64,000 bases of DNA from Phocaeicola oris (GCF_021295095.1 NZ_JAJLQX010000005.1:62001-126000); one strand, 5' to 3'; positions 17,929-26,533 are shown, counted from the stretch's first letter. Program-made: numbers and translations. Notes: generated from the sequence alone by a model not told the origin.

Positions 17929-18171
17929 ATGACACTGTTTGAAATACTTTACTTTAACAGGGAGCTGATAAAAAGACTTCAAAGCGTGGGTTTTAAGCCT
18001 AATGACTGTCGTTATATTGATCTTTATAACGACTATGTCCGTATGTACAACCAAGGGGATAAAGTTACTTATATCGTTTCCTCGCTGTCCGAAAAATACA
18101 AAGTGAGCGAGCGCAAAATCTACAGTATCATCAAACGCTTCGGAACGAACTGCATGAAAGGTGCAGTATGA
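17929..18171 (+). CDS. Mor-like transcription activator
   Basis: An 80-residue protein whose C-terminal half (about 42-72, YIVSSLSEKYKVSERKIYSI) forms a helix-turn-helix like that of the Mor/C activators of Mu. In Mu, Mor turns on middle transcription. Here the gene is far to the right, after the tail genes and ahead of the modification genes, so it may control those or another promoter. It is preceded by the structured inverted repeat and followed by the methylase after 66 bases. Assignment rests on the HTH pattern and on phage type. Confidence 0.6.
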   Translation: MTLFEILYFNRELIKRLQSVGFKPNDCRYIDLYNDYVRMYNQGDKVTYIVSSLSEKYKVSERKIYSIIKRFGTNCMKGAV

Positions 18172-18237
18172 TTTGCCGCAAAAATCTTTGGGCTTGTCGG
18201 ATTTGGCGAACTTTGCAATAACCAAATCAATGAGGCA

Positions 18238-19068
18238 ATGAGAAAGCAATATCTATCGGCACCGCTTCCATTTCAGGGGCAGAAGCGAATGTTCGCAAAG
18301 GAGTACATCAAGGTGCTTCAACAGTTCCCTGACGGTACGACATTCGTGGACTTGTTTGGTGGCAGCGGTCTGCTGTCCCACATAACAAAGTGCCATAAAC
18401 CCAATTCTGTAGTCGTGTATAATGATTTTGACGGCTACCGACAACGCTTGGAAGCGTTGCCCGTTACCAACGTCTTACTGGCAGAGTTGAGGGAAATCGT
18501 CGATGTTCCAAGACGCAAGGCTATCTTGGGACAATCAAAGGAACGTGTACTGTCCTGCATTAGAAAATATGAAAGGAAGTATGACTACATTGACTATATT
18601 ACACTGTCATCGTCAGTTCTTTTCTCCATGAAGTATGCGACCAAGTTCTCTGATTTAGAAAAAGAAACCTTATACAACAACATCAAGACCTCGGATTACC
18701 CACCCTGCCCGGACTATCTTGCAGGTTTGACCATAACCACCTGCGACTACAAGACCCTTTTTGAAAAATACAAGGACGTCCCGAACGTCGTGTTCATCGT
18801 TGACCCGCCGTATCTAAGTACAGATACCAAAACCTATAAAATGTATTGGAAGCTGTCTGATTACCTTGATGTCCTGACCATACTCGCCGGACATCGTTTT
18901 ATCTATTTCACGTCGAACAAATCCTCTATTGTAGAGTTGTGCGAATGGATAGGAAAACATAAACTGATTGGCAACCCGTTTGAGAACTGCCACCGCAAGA
19001 AGTTTAATGCCCACATGAATTATAGTTCTTCCTATACGGACATCATGCTTTATACAGACGTCGCTTGA
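18238..19068 (+). CDS. Dam-type N6-adenine DNA methyltransferase
   Basis: A 276-residue D12-class (alpha group) adenine methyltransferase. Motif X is APLPFQGQKRMFAKEYI near residues 8-24, motif I (SAM binding) is FVDLFGGSGLL near 36-46, and the catalytic motif IV is DPPYL near 185-189. No restriction endonuclease lies beside it, so it is an orphan enzyme, probably protecting phage DNA or marking it for regulation, as Dam does for Mu mom. Its site specificity cannot be read from sequence. It is followed 22 bases later by the thymidylate-synthase-like gene. Confidence 0.9.
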   Translation: MRKQYLSAPLPFQGQKRMFAKEYIKVLQQFPDGTTFVDLFGGSGLLSHITKCHKPNSVVVYNDFDGYRQRLEALPVTNVLLAELREIVDVPRRKAILGQSKERVLSCIRKYERKYDYIDYITLSSSVLFSMKYATKFSDLEKETLYNNIKTSDYPPCPDYLAGLTITTCDYKTLFEKYKDVPNVVFIVDPPYLSTDTKTYKMYWKLSDYLDVLTILAGHRFIYFTSNKSSIVELCEWIGKHKLIGNPFENCHRKKFNAHMNYSSSYTDIMLYTDVA

Positions 19069-19090
19069 ACAACATTCAAATACCATTGGA

Positions 19091-19732
19091 ATGATGAATA
19101 AATACTATCAGATACTCGGCAATGTGCTCGACAAAGGAAAGAAGCAGCACAACAAGAAAGGCGATATACGCTACCTGCTGAACGAACGGTTGTCCTTAAC
19201 ACCGGCCGACCTCCTCGACATCTTCGAGAGCCACGGAATCGCACGCAAGAAATTGAGAAATGAACTGGAGCTGTTTATGCAAGGTGAGCGAAATATAGAG
19301 CGATACAGGGAAGTGGGCATAAATTGGTGGGACTATTGCGGCAGCGTATTGGTAAATAGTTATCCGACATACTTTGAGAAACTACCTCCGCTCATTGAGA
19401 AGATAAACAGGGAAAAGCGCAACAGCAAGAATTACGTACTGTTTTTGGGAGAGACTGGCGCGGAAAGCAATCAGGCACCGTGTTTGAGCCTTGTTCAATT
19501 TCAGATAGATGACGGGGAACTGGTACTGTCAGCATATCAAAGAAGCAGTGATGCCAACTTGGGACTGCCTGCGGACATATACCACTTATACTTGATGACA
19601 CGACAGATTGACCTACCCTTGAAGTCCATCACTTTAAACCTTGGGAACGTGCATATCTACGAAAACAATGTGGAGCGCACCAAGCAACTGCTTGCCGGTG
19701 ATGAAAGCGTGAAGTTTGAACTTAATGTGTAG
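19091..19732 (+). CDS. Divergent thymidylate-synthase-family protein
   Basis: 213 residues that align along most of ThyA: KYYQILGNVLDKGK at the start, ELFMQGERNIERY, WWDYC (W80 in both numberings), catalytic APC with Cys131, the dUMP-binding YQRSSDANLGLP (Arg151, Asp154) and HIY near 188-190. Differences matter. The Asn that selects uracil (E. coli N177) is Asp162, the replacement found in dCMP hydroxymethylases. The double-Arg phosphate site (R126/R127) reads K-N, the segment with Tyr94 is replaced, His147 is Leu, and the C-terminal closing segment is absent. Prediction: a dCMP/cytosine-directed (hydroxy)methylase or a repurposed fold, not an ordinary ThyA. Start ATG 19091 or 19094. Confidence 0.75.
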   Translation: MMNKYYQILGNVLDKGKKQHNKKGDIRYLLNERLSLTPADLLDIFESHGIARKKLRNELELFMQGERNIERYREVGINWWDYCGSVLVNSYPTYFEKLPPLIEKINREKRNSKNYVLFLGETGAESNQAPCLSLVQFQIDDGELVLSAYQRSSDANLGLPADIYHLYLMTRQIDLPLKSITLNLGNVHIYENNVERTKQLLAGDESVKFELNV

Positions 19733-19765
19733 GACATTGACACAACTAATGATTTATAATAGATA

Positions 19766-19808
19766 GAAAGAAACGTTCCAAAATATAATGTTTTTGGGAC
19801 GTTTCTTT
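19766..19808 (+). terminator. Hairpin after the prophage modification genes
   Basis: Arms agaaacgttccaaaa and tttttgggacgtttct pair with a single G-T wobble around a short AT-rich loop and end in a partly T-rich stretch. It lies about 35 bases after the last phage gene and can end that transcript. Each arm also contains the acgtttc core of the neighbouring repeats, in opposite orientations, so it may double as a pair of transposase sites. Confidence 0.55.
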
Positions 19809-19831
19809 GTGTGTGAAGGGAACTCCAAAAA

Positions 19832-19890
19832 GAACGTTTCGTTTTACTAATTGTAACGCTTCGTTCTAAATGGCACGAACATTTCGTTTT
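19832..19890 (+). repeat. Three direct repeats, likely transposase-binding right end
   Basis: gaacgtttcgtttt (19832), taacgcttcgttct (19854) and gaacatttcgtttt (19877) are copies of one 14-base motif spaced 22 and 23 bases apart, two helical turns. Mu has MuA-binding sites of about 22 bp at its right end with CGTTTC/CGAAA cores, so this looks like R-site architecture. The location, between the last phage gene and the secDF terminator, supports this. Confidence 0.6.
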
Positions 19891-19944
19891 GCGGATTATA
19901 TGTATCTTTTTTACAAAACGATTAGATTATTTTTGGCATATAAC

Positions 19945-19977
19945 AAAGAAGCCCTTCCGATGTGGAAGAGCTTCTTT
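19945..19977 (-). terminator. secDF terminator
   Basis: Arms aaagaagc and gcttcttt enclose a second short stem (cttcc/ggaag), 23 bases after the secDF stop when read on the minus strand. It is host-like and lies outside the phage repeats, which brackets the prophage end to 19891-19944. Confidence 0.65.
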
Positions 19978-19999
19978 AAATATTGTTACGAAATAAAGT

Positions 20000-22900
20000 T
20001 TACGCCTTTGCCGAGGCAGTTTTATCTTCTTTAGTTTTCGTTTCCTTTGGTCTACGCTTGCCCATTACCAAGAATGCTGTTGGAGCAGCGATGAACAAAG
20101 AAGAACATGTACCGATTATAACACCGAGAATCATTGCAAATGAGAAGCTTCGGATGCTTTCACCACCAAGGATAAAGATACATAACAATACAATTAATGT
20201 ACTAATTGATGTATTGATAGTACGAGCTAACGTTTGGTTCAAAGAATCATTAAACAACGTGAAGTGATCGCGTTTCGGGTATAAGTGGAAGTTTTCACGG
20301 ATACGGTCAAATACAACCACCTTATCATTGATAGAGTAACCGATAGCAGTCAGGATAGCACCAATAAATGTCTGGTCAATTTCCAAAGAGAATGGAGCCC
20401 ATCCGTAACATAATGAGTATGCGCCTATAATTAATAAGGTATCAACACACAATGCAATGGTCGCGCCAATACTGAAAGAGATATCACGGAATCGGATGAG
20501 GATGTACAAGCCAATGGCAATCAAGGCTAATACAACCGACCAGATAGCAGAAGTCTTAATATCTTCAGCAATACTTGGGCCAACCTTCTGGGAACTGATA
20601 ATAGAACCACCTTCACGGTTATCACGGTCGATGAACTTTTCATAAGAAGTATTCTGGTCAAGTAAGTTTCCTGATGCAAGTGCGTTATATAAGAAATGCT
20701 CGATTTCAGAATCAATAGTAGGAGAATCCTCGTTGATTCGATAGTTAGTAGAAATACGAATCGTCTTATGATCGGTTCCTAATGCAATAGCCTGAACATT
20801 AGATCCCGTTGCTTGAATAGAGTCGTTTTGTGATAATAAACCACGAACAGTTTCCGGCTCAACTTGTTTTTCGAATTGAACGACAAAGTTACGACCTCCG
20901 GTGAAGTCGATACTCTGTGATAAACCACGCACAAAGAATGAGACAACGCTGATAAGAATCAGTACTCCGAAGAAAGAATAAGTACGTTTCCAGATGGCCA
21001 TAAACTTATAATGCGTATTCTGCATTAAGTTCCTTGAGACATTGGTTGTGAATGTCAGGTTAATCCACTTATCTTTATTTAAGAAGTGTTCGTAAACAAT
21101 GCGTGTTACGAATACAGCAGTAAAGAAAGAGCAAAGGATACCGATAATTAACGTAGTCGCAAATCCTCGAATAGGACCGGTACCGAAATTAAACAAGATT
21201 ATACCGGTAATGATAGAAGTGAAGTTAGAGTCGAAGATAGCGGAGAAAGCATTAGAGTAACCAGCAGCTAATGCCGCCTTAACGCCTTTTCCGGCTTTCA
21301 TCTCTTCTTTGGTACGCTCATAGATCAACACATTGGCATCGACCGCCATTCCTAACGATAAGACCATACCGGCAATACCGGACATAGTTAATGCTGCTTG
21401 GAAGGAAGTTAAAATACCTAAAGTGAAGAAGAAATTGAGAATCAAAGCTCCGTTGGCAACCATTCCCGGAATAAGACCATACATGCTGCACATGTAAATC
21501 ATCAACAGAATCAATGCAACGATGAATGAAACAATACCTTGATTAATAGATTCTTGACCTAATGACGGACCAACGATATCTTCTTGAACAATACGTGCAG
21601 GTGCCGGCATCTTACCAGACTTCAAAACGTTAGCTAAGTCTTTTGTTGTTTCAATGGTGAAGTTACCGGTAATTTCAGAGCTACCGCCATTGATTTCATT
21701 CATAACATTAGGAGCACTATATACATAACCATCCAAAACGATAGCGATAGAACGGTTGATATTGTTTTTAGTCAGCTGAGCCCATCGACGAGCACCATCG
21801 TTGTTCATAGTCATACTGACTGATGGGCGACTGTGTTGATCGTATGCGTCGTGAGCATCGGTGATTACGTCACCTTCCAGAGGGGCACGACCATTGCGCT
21901 CTGTAACTTTAATACCGTAAAGTTCGAATATACGTTCCGACTTATCCCAATCAGCTGCGCTAACTCCCCATTTCAGTTTCAAATCTTTTGGAAGGATAGC
22001 TTGTGCTTCTTTAGAGTTTAAGTATTGATTGATAACTGTTGTATCTCTATAGTCGGCATAACCGGCAATAGCGCCACCCTGCTGATTGTTTAACTGCAAA
22101 ATAGCAGTTAACGGATGTTCTTTCTTCATCTGTTCCAGAGCTGCTTTATCTTGAGCAGATTCTGCGGTCTTGCCTTTCAATACATTTGCAAGGCTGTCGG
22201 TGGAAGTGGTGACAGTGCTTTCTGCAGCTTTAGTCGCGTCCGCAATTGCGGCAGAATCTTTTGCCGCGATAGCTGTTGTGTCAACGGCGTTACCATTTGC
22301 GAGAGCATCATGTAAACGTGAATCGAGAGCTGTTAAGTATGGATACACCTCGCTTGGATAATAAGTCTCCCAGAACTCTAAGTTCGCGGACCCTTGTAAT
22401 AGTTTTCTTACACGTTCCGGCTCTTTGATACCAGGCAATTCAACCATGATACGCCCCATACTGCCTTCCAAGTTTTGAATGTTAGGCTGTACGACACCAA
22501 AGCGGTCGATACGGGTACGCAATACGTTGAAAGAGTTGTCGACAGCAGACTTAACTTCCTCGCGTAGTACTTTTTCTACTTCAGCATCAGTACTACGTGT
22601 GTTGACTTTATCTTTCAATTGTTGAGTAGCAAAGAGTTCTGCTAATTTTGCATTGGGAGCTAAACGCTTATATTCACGTACGAATAGGGTGATAAAGTCA
22701 TCTTGACTAGCTACCGATTGCTTAGAAGCATTTGCTACCGCCTGATTGAAAATAGGGTCAGCTTTATGGTCAGCCAAAGCTTTAACAACATCTGGCACAG
22801 AAACTTCGAGGATGACGTTCATACCACCTTTCAAGTCCAAGCCCAGACCAATTTCCATCTCACGACATTTTTTTAACGTATAGCCCAGAACCGGATATAC

Positions 22901-23059
22901 TTTCTTGTTCTGCATCGAGTCCAAGTAGTGTTGTTCTCCCTGTGGGTCTTGTTTTGCCTTGTTCATCTGATAACGAGTCACGAACGAGAAGGACAGGTAG
23001 AACAAACAAACCAAGGTCAAAGCTATAGCCAAAAACTTAACAAGTCCTTTGTTTTGCAT
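20000..23059 (-). CDS. secDF: SecD-SecF fused protein translocase subunit
   Basis: A 1,019-residue single-chain SecDF, the fused form found in Bacteroidetes. It uses the proton gradient to help pull exported proteins through SecYEG. The SecD signature LGLDLKGGMNVILEV is near residues 53-67 and the SecF signature DFTGGRNF near 709-716. There is an N-terminal membrane helix, two sets of C-terminal membrane helices, and a large periplasmic domain with a low-complexity Ala/Thr/Ser insert at about 240-300. The start follows a TATATTTG box. The gene stands alone; the prophage inserted just beyond its terminator, leaving it intact. Confidence 0.95.
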   Translation of the reverse strand: MQNKGLVKFLAIALTLVCLFYLSFSFVTRYQMNKAKQDPQGEQHYLDSMQNKKVYPVLGYTLKKCREMEIGLGLDLKGGMNVILEVSVPDVVKALADHKADPIFNQAVANASKQSVASQDDFITLFVREYKRLAPNAKLAELFATQQLKDKVNTRSTDAEVEKVLREEVKSAVDNSFNVLRTRIDRFGVVQPNIQNLEGSMGRIMVELPGIKEPERVRKLLQGSANLEFWETYYPSEVYPYLTALDSRLHDALANGNAVDTTAIAAKDSAAIADATKAAESTVTTSTDSLANVLKGKTAESAQDKAALEQMKKEHPLTAILQLNNQQGGAIAGYADYRDTTVINQYLNSKEAQAILPKDLKLKWGVSAADWDKSERIFELYGIKVTERNGRAPLEGDVITDAHDAYDQHSRPSVSMTMNNDGARRWAQLTKNNINRSIAIVLDGYVYSAPNVMNEINGGSSEITGNFTIETTKDLANVLKSGKMPAPARIVQEDIVGPSLGQESINQGIVSFIVALILLMIYMCSMYGLIPGMVANGALILNFFFTLGILTSFQAALTMSGIAGMVLSLGMAVDANVLIYERTKEEMKAGKGVKAALAAGYSNAFSAIFDSNFTSIITGIILFNFGTGPIRGFATTLIIGILCSFFTAVFVTRIVYEHFLNKDKWINLTFTTNVSRNLMQNTHYKFMAIWKRTYSFFGVLILISVVSFFVRGLSQSIDFTGGRNFVVQFEKQVEPETVRGLLSQNDSIQATGSNVQAIALGTDHKTIRISTNYRINEDSPTIDSEIEHFLYNALASGNLLDQNTSYEKFIDRDNREGGSIISSQKVGPSIAEDIKTSAIWSVVLALIAIGLYILIRFRDISFSIGATIALCVDTLLIIGAYSLCYGWAPFSLEIDQTFIGAILTAIGYSINDKVVVFDRIRENFHLYPKRDHFTLFNDSLNQTLARTINTSISTLIVLLCIFILGGESIRSFSFAMILGVIIGTCSSLFIAAPTAFLVMGKRRPKETKTKEDKTASAKA

Positions 23060-23114
23060 GTTACTTTGAAATTTATTATTTTACTTTTTTGATTTATTCT
23101 TTTAATCAAGGTTG

Positions 23115-23122
23115 CAAATATA
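23115..23122 (-). promoter_or_regulatory. secDF -7 box
   Basis: TATATTTG on the minus strand fits TAnnTTTG exactly and leaves a leader of about 50 bases before the ATG at 23059. Confidence 0.55.
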
Positions 23123-23394
23123 TGTTTTTTTTCACATTCAAAAGGTATAAATCTCAAATATTTAAGGTTGATATAACAAAAAAGGTTGAAAACATTCTAT
23201 TTCTTCATTTATATATCATGAAAAAGATTTTTTATTCCGGTTCCGAATAGGATAACTTAAAATATGTATATCATTATTTCCTTTTAAATGGATACGCGGC
23301 TTTTAGGAAAGCCAACAGCATGCATTCGTTAAGCTGTGCATGGGAATAAGAAGAGAAATACGTATAAGCTTTTGTATTCATCAGAAGAATTTTT

Positions 23395-23476
23395 CGTTTC
23401 ACTTATGTGAAACAAGTGAATCACATCAGTGAAACAAGTGAATCACTTATGTGAAACAATTAAATCATACGCATCA
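23395..23476. repeat. Palindromic tandem repeat array
   Basis: Units such as gtttcacttatgtgaaac (itself an inverted repeat) and aagtgaatcac recur three times in about 80 bases, ending with catacgcatcac. The rest of the 615-base gap between secDF and the EEP gene (23060-23674) shows only the secDF promoter and AT-rich sequence. The terminal motif recurs inverted in the array at 39884-40012. Confidence 0.6.
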
Positions 23477-23674
23477 CTTTTCCAAGTCTCTTGATGATAA
23501 TATTAATTAATCTAACAAAAAAAAGAAAAACATCGTTTGGATATGCTATAAGAGCATTTTTAGCTTTTCTTTTGGTTCCGCGGAATTTTTCTTTTGATAG
23601 TGTAAAAATGCATTTGAATAAACTATAATTATATATAGCATAAGGTGAAAAATGAACTAATCGTCCAATTGATC

Positions 23675-24769
23675 TCAATCCGAGGCATTTTTCTTCTTGA
23701 TATAACACCATACAGGATAATGATCGGAACATTTAGCCGATCGGTCGACGGTGCATTGATAAGTTTTAAATCCTTTACTAACGAGGATATGATCAATGCG
23801 GACATACATTCCACTTTTGTTGTAGCTTACTCCAATTCCATTTCCGGAGTTGACGAAGGCATCAATAAGCCCTTTTCCCACTATGCGACGATGTACATAG
23901 GATAAGGGCGAATCGTTAAAATCACCACAAACAATTTTATTTTTAATTTTTGATTCGGTAATGAATTTAGCTACGGAGTCTGCTTGTAAAGCACGGAGCG
24001 CAGAGGCTTTGGCCAATTTATTGATAAGTAGTTTAGCCCCTGACTCCACGGTCTTTGACTTAGGATTAAGAACCATATCCTTATAAACCTGTTTGTCTTT
24101 TGAAGAGAGTTTGTTTGATTCGAAGTGGTTGTTAATTAATAAAATAGTATCGCCCTTTATATCCAATGTGTAGGCAATAGAACAGTTGTTTGCACTTTTA
24201 TAGTGAACTGGCTCAATACTGAGTATCTTGAATCTGGAGAAGATACCAAGTCCATTGTGTGCTCCGAAATCGTAGTAAGCCCTATATTTATACTTCTTCA
24301 TTGCTTTCTCAACCACATCTTTAGTCAGCTTCCCTTGAAAGATACATTCTTGCAGACAGATGATATCCGCGTCACTTTCCTGCAAATAAACAAGAACTTC
24401 ATTCGGATCTCCATTTTTTTTATATTGATAATTGTTGAATCCTTCTGTGTTGAATGTCAGGAATTTAATACTTCCTACCGGAGCTTTCGGATTGGATAGG
24501 TGAAAGGGAATATAGGTATAAATTGGATTGGCACAAAGAACTATTGCAAGTAAAGAAATGATGAAAAATTTCCTTATAACGAATAGCCAAAAAACGAGAA
24601 ACGCAACTGTTCCTAATAATAGGAAAGGGAAGAATAAATGAGAAATCGACCAAACGGAATGAAGTGAAGGGTTGATGCGCGAACTGTATCCACTGATTAT
24701 TAATCCACAACAAATCAATATGTTGAGAATTAATAGTATAAGTCGGAGGAGTTTTCCTATAATGCGCAT
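23675..24769 (-). CDS. Membrane-anchored EEP-family phosphodiesterase/nuclease
   Basis: About 364 residues. Three N-terminal membrane helices (roughly residues 5-105) lead into an endonuclease/exonuclease/phosphatase domain. The motif order is FLTFNTEG (metal Asn), LQEC (metal Glu), NNHFES, CGDFND and CSDHYPVW (catalytic Asp-His). Substrate could be nucleic acid or a phospholipid; the membrane anchor leaves both open. ATG 24769, one base after the upstream rhomboid stop, is chosen over 24787, which would overlap it. It is last in a three-gene operon with two rhomboid proteases. Confidence 0.8.
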   Translation of the reverse strand: MRIIGKLLRLILLILNILICCGLIISGYSSRINPSLHSVWSISHLFFPFLLLGTVAFLVFWLFVIRKFFIISLLAIVLCANPIYTYIPFHLSNPKAPVGSIKFLTFNTEGFNNYQYKKNGDPNEVLVYLQESDADIICLQECIFQGKLTKDVVEKAMKKYKYRAYYDFGAHNGLGIFSRFKILSIEPVHYKSANNCSIAYTLDIKGDTILLINNHFESNKLSSKDKQVYKDMVLNPKSKTVESGAKLLINKLAKASALRALQADSVAKFITESKIKNKIVCGDFNDSPLSYVHRRIVGKGLIDAFVNSGNGIGVSYNKSGMYVRIDHILVSKGFKTYQCTVDRSAKCSDHYPVWCYIKKKNASD

Positions 24770-24770
24770 G

Positions 24771-25664
24771 CTACTTCTTTCCCGCATTGAACAAATGCTT
24801 CTTCTCTTCGTCTGTCAGACTTTCATATCCCGATTGCTTTAGCTTATCTAAAATACGGTCAGTCTCATCATTTTGTTGTTTTTTCTTCGTATTATGATGA
24901 GAGTTTTGCCGATGCTTTCCATAATGCACCTTCATTTTTGGCTTCCTGTTAGCACGAAGTGATGTCCAATTGCCTGTGCAAATATCGACGCATTTATTTA
25001 TCCAAGCTGTAATATCACGTCCTTTTTGAAGTTGAGAGGTAAAAAGCCATCCGCCCAAAGCGCCACCTAAATGTGAGATATGACCGCCTGCATTGCCTGA
25101 GGTAATCATCATTAAATCGGTAACAACCAGTATAAGTGCGATATATTTAAGTCGGACTGTTCCGATAAACATAAAGTTCACTTTATATTCAGGCGACTTT
25201 ACGGCAACAGCAATAGAGACTGCCAAAACAGAGGCTGAAGCACCTAATAAATAGGAATAATCTATCGAATCTTTGAAATAAGGGAAAATGTTATAGGCAA
25301 GAATGTAAAAAAGTCCGCCAACTATTCCTCCGAAGAAATATAATCCGCGTAAATGTCGGGCTGAGAAAAATAAGAGGAATAGTCGTCCAAAGCAATATAG
25401 CCAAAGTATATTGAATAGCAGATGCATCAGGTTTGCGTGCATGAACATGTATGTTATCAGTGTCCAAGGTTGATAGCAGAGCCAGATTATTGAAGCAGGC
25501 AACTCCAACCACCGAAAGATGCCTGCGCCGTTTAAATTGAACAAGGCAAGTGCTATGCTAACGAGTGCGGTAACCAAGAAGACGCCTACATTTATAAAAA
25601 TAAATCGCAAGCTTGTATCGCCTTGACGGTATCGATTTTGTATTTCAGAAATTATATTGCCCAA
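24771..25664 (-). CDS. Rhomboid intramembrane serine protease with tail domain
   Basis: 297 residues. Six-helix rhomboid core with the catalytic GASA motif (Ser143) and HLGG (His198), plus HANLMH in the L1-TM2 region. A basic, hydrophilic cytoplasmic tail (about 215-297) ends in ETDRILDKLKQSG and LTDEEKKHLF, a conserved C-terminal module seen on Bacteroidetes rhomboids. The only plausible start is TTG at 25664, overlapping the upstream rhomboid gene by 20 bases. No in-frame ATG exists before the first membrane helix. Substrates are unknown. Confidence 0.8.
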   Translation of the reverse strand: MGNIISEIQNRYRQGDTSLRFIFINVGVFLVTALVSIALALFNLNGAGIFRWLELPASIIWLCYQPWTLITYMFMHANLMHLLFNILWLYCFGRLFLLFFSARHLRGLYFFGGIVGGLFYILAYNIFPYFKDSIDYSYLLGASASVLAVSIAVAVKSPEYKVNFMFIGTVRLKYIALILVVTDLMMITSGNAGGHISHLGGALGGWLFTSQLQKGRDITAWINKCVDICTGNWTSLRANRKPKMKVHYGKHRQNSHHNTKKKQQNDETDRILDKLKQSGYESLTDEEKKHLFNAGKK

Positions 25665-26322
25665 TTTGACCTTTATTTTTCCAATACTTTATTAATATGA
25701 AACCAACCAACATTCCTCCAAGGTGCGCGAAATGAGCCACACCGTCGGATGAAGTGAAGATTCCGAGGAATAATTCCAAAACAACGTATCCAACAACGAA
25801 ATATTTCGCTTTAACAGGGAAAGGAATTGGAATGATAAACATTTCTGCATTTGGGAACAACATCCCAAATCCGATTAATATTCCGTATATTGCTCCGGAT
25901 GCGCCAACGGTAGTCATCATGTTTAAATATTCACTCATTGGAATTGTTGATGATCCTAATGCAATAGCTTGATAATTTGATAAGACTGCTTCATATTGGA
26001 CAAACTGCACTATCTCTTGAATCACTCCTGCGCCGATACCACAGAGTAAGTAGTAAATCAAATATCTTTTTGACCCCCAGACAGATTCTAATGTACGTCC
26101 AAACATCCAAAGAGCGAACATATTAAAGAAGATATGTTCAAAGTTAGCGTGCATGAACATGTAAGTAATTATCTGTATGGGATTAAATTGTGAAGCCAAG
26201 AAGAAATGCAGACCTAAAAACTCAGTTAAGTCTATTCCATATTTTTGAGCAGCAAACATTCCGAGGAAGCATAGCGCATTAATAATCAAAAGATTTTTAG
26301 TAATAGGTGGTAAGTTGTTCAT
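25645..26322 (-). CDS. Rhomboid intramembrane serine protease
   Basis: 225 residues from ATG 26322 (MNNLPPITKN). The catalytic dyad is visible: GASGAIYG with Ser142, and HFAHLGG with His200. Six membrane helices and the HANFEH motif of TM2 complete the core; there is no tail domain. A TTG at 26349 would lengthen the N-terminus, but a -7 box at 26360-26367 places the transcript start only a few bases before it, so the ATG is preferred. First gene of the rhomboid-rhomboid-EEP operon. Confidence 0.85.
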   Translation of the reverse strand: MNNLPPITKNLLIINALCFLGMFAAQKYGIDLTEFLGLHFFLASQFNPIQIITYMFMHANFEHIFFNMFALWMFGRTLESVWGSKRYLIYYLLCGIGAGVIQEIVQFVQYEAVLSNYQAIALGSSTIPMSEYLNMMTTVGASGAIYGILIGFGMLFPNAEMFIIPIPFPVKAKYFVVGYVVLELFLGIFTSSDGVAHFAHLGGMLVGFILIKYWKNKGQIGQYNF

Positions 26323-26359
26323 AACAAATTTATTATCTTTGTTTATCAATTGATGCCGG

Positions 26360-26367
26360 CAAATTTA
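26360..26367 (-). promoter_or_regulatory. Rhomboid operon -7 box
   Basis: TAAATTTG on the minus strand matches TAnnTTTG and implies a transcript start near 26353, about 30 bases before the chosen ATG. Confidence 0.5.
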
Positions 26368-26448
26368 CAATTTTATTCTGTTAAAAAGCAGAAAAACGTT
26401 GTTATATTACTTTTTTTATGCCTTTATCTTACTTTTTTGTCTTAAGAA

Positions 26449-26479
26449 TTTGTTTTGTGAAATTGAAAGTTTATATTTG
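26449..26479 (+). promoter_or_regulatory. HU promoter, full -33/-7 match
   Basis: TTTG at 26449-26452, 19 bases of spacer, then TATATTTG at 26472-26479. Both elements and the spacing match the Bacteroidetes primary sigma consensus. The leader to the HU ATG is about 48 bases. Confidence 0.65.
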
Positions 26480-26533
26480 TCAGTGAATTACTAAATTAAA
26501 TTTTCAGAATATTAATTATTAATCGTTTTCACT

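Larger units (their letters stand above)
1..19915. mobile_element. Mu-like prophage, right-hand part
   Basis: A continuous run of phage genes: Mu gp27/gp28/gp36-like packaging genes on the minus strand, then protease, capsid, lysis, tail tube, tape measure and tail tip genes on the plus strand, followed by a Mor-like regulator and DNA-modification genes. The right boundary is placed between the last of three transposase-site-like direct repeats (ends 19890) and the secDF terminator (starts 19945). A terminal CA at 19914-19915 is one candidate end, because Mu-type elements begin TG and end CA. The left end, transposase and repressor are outside the window. No integrase is seen, which fits transposition. 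Confidence 0.8.

Noticed and set aside
11677-19915. Diversity-generating retroelement, known from some Bacteroides Mu-like phages
   Set aside because: No reverse transcriptase gene, no accessory gene and no near-identical template/variable repeat pair at the end of the tail gene.
23395-23476. CRISPR array
   Set aside because: Units are palindromic, irregular and nearly without spacers; no cas genes in the window.
24770-24787. Upstream start for the EEP protein
   Set aside because: It would overlap the rhomboid coding end; ATG 24769 sits one base after that stop and begins a typical membrane segment.
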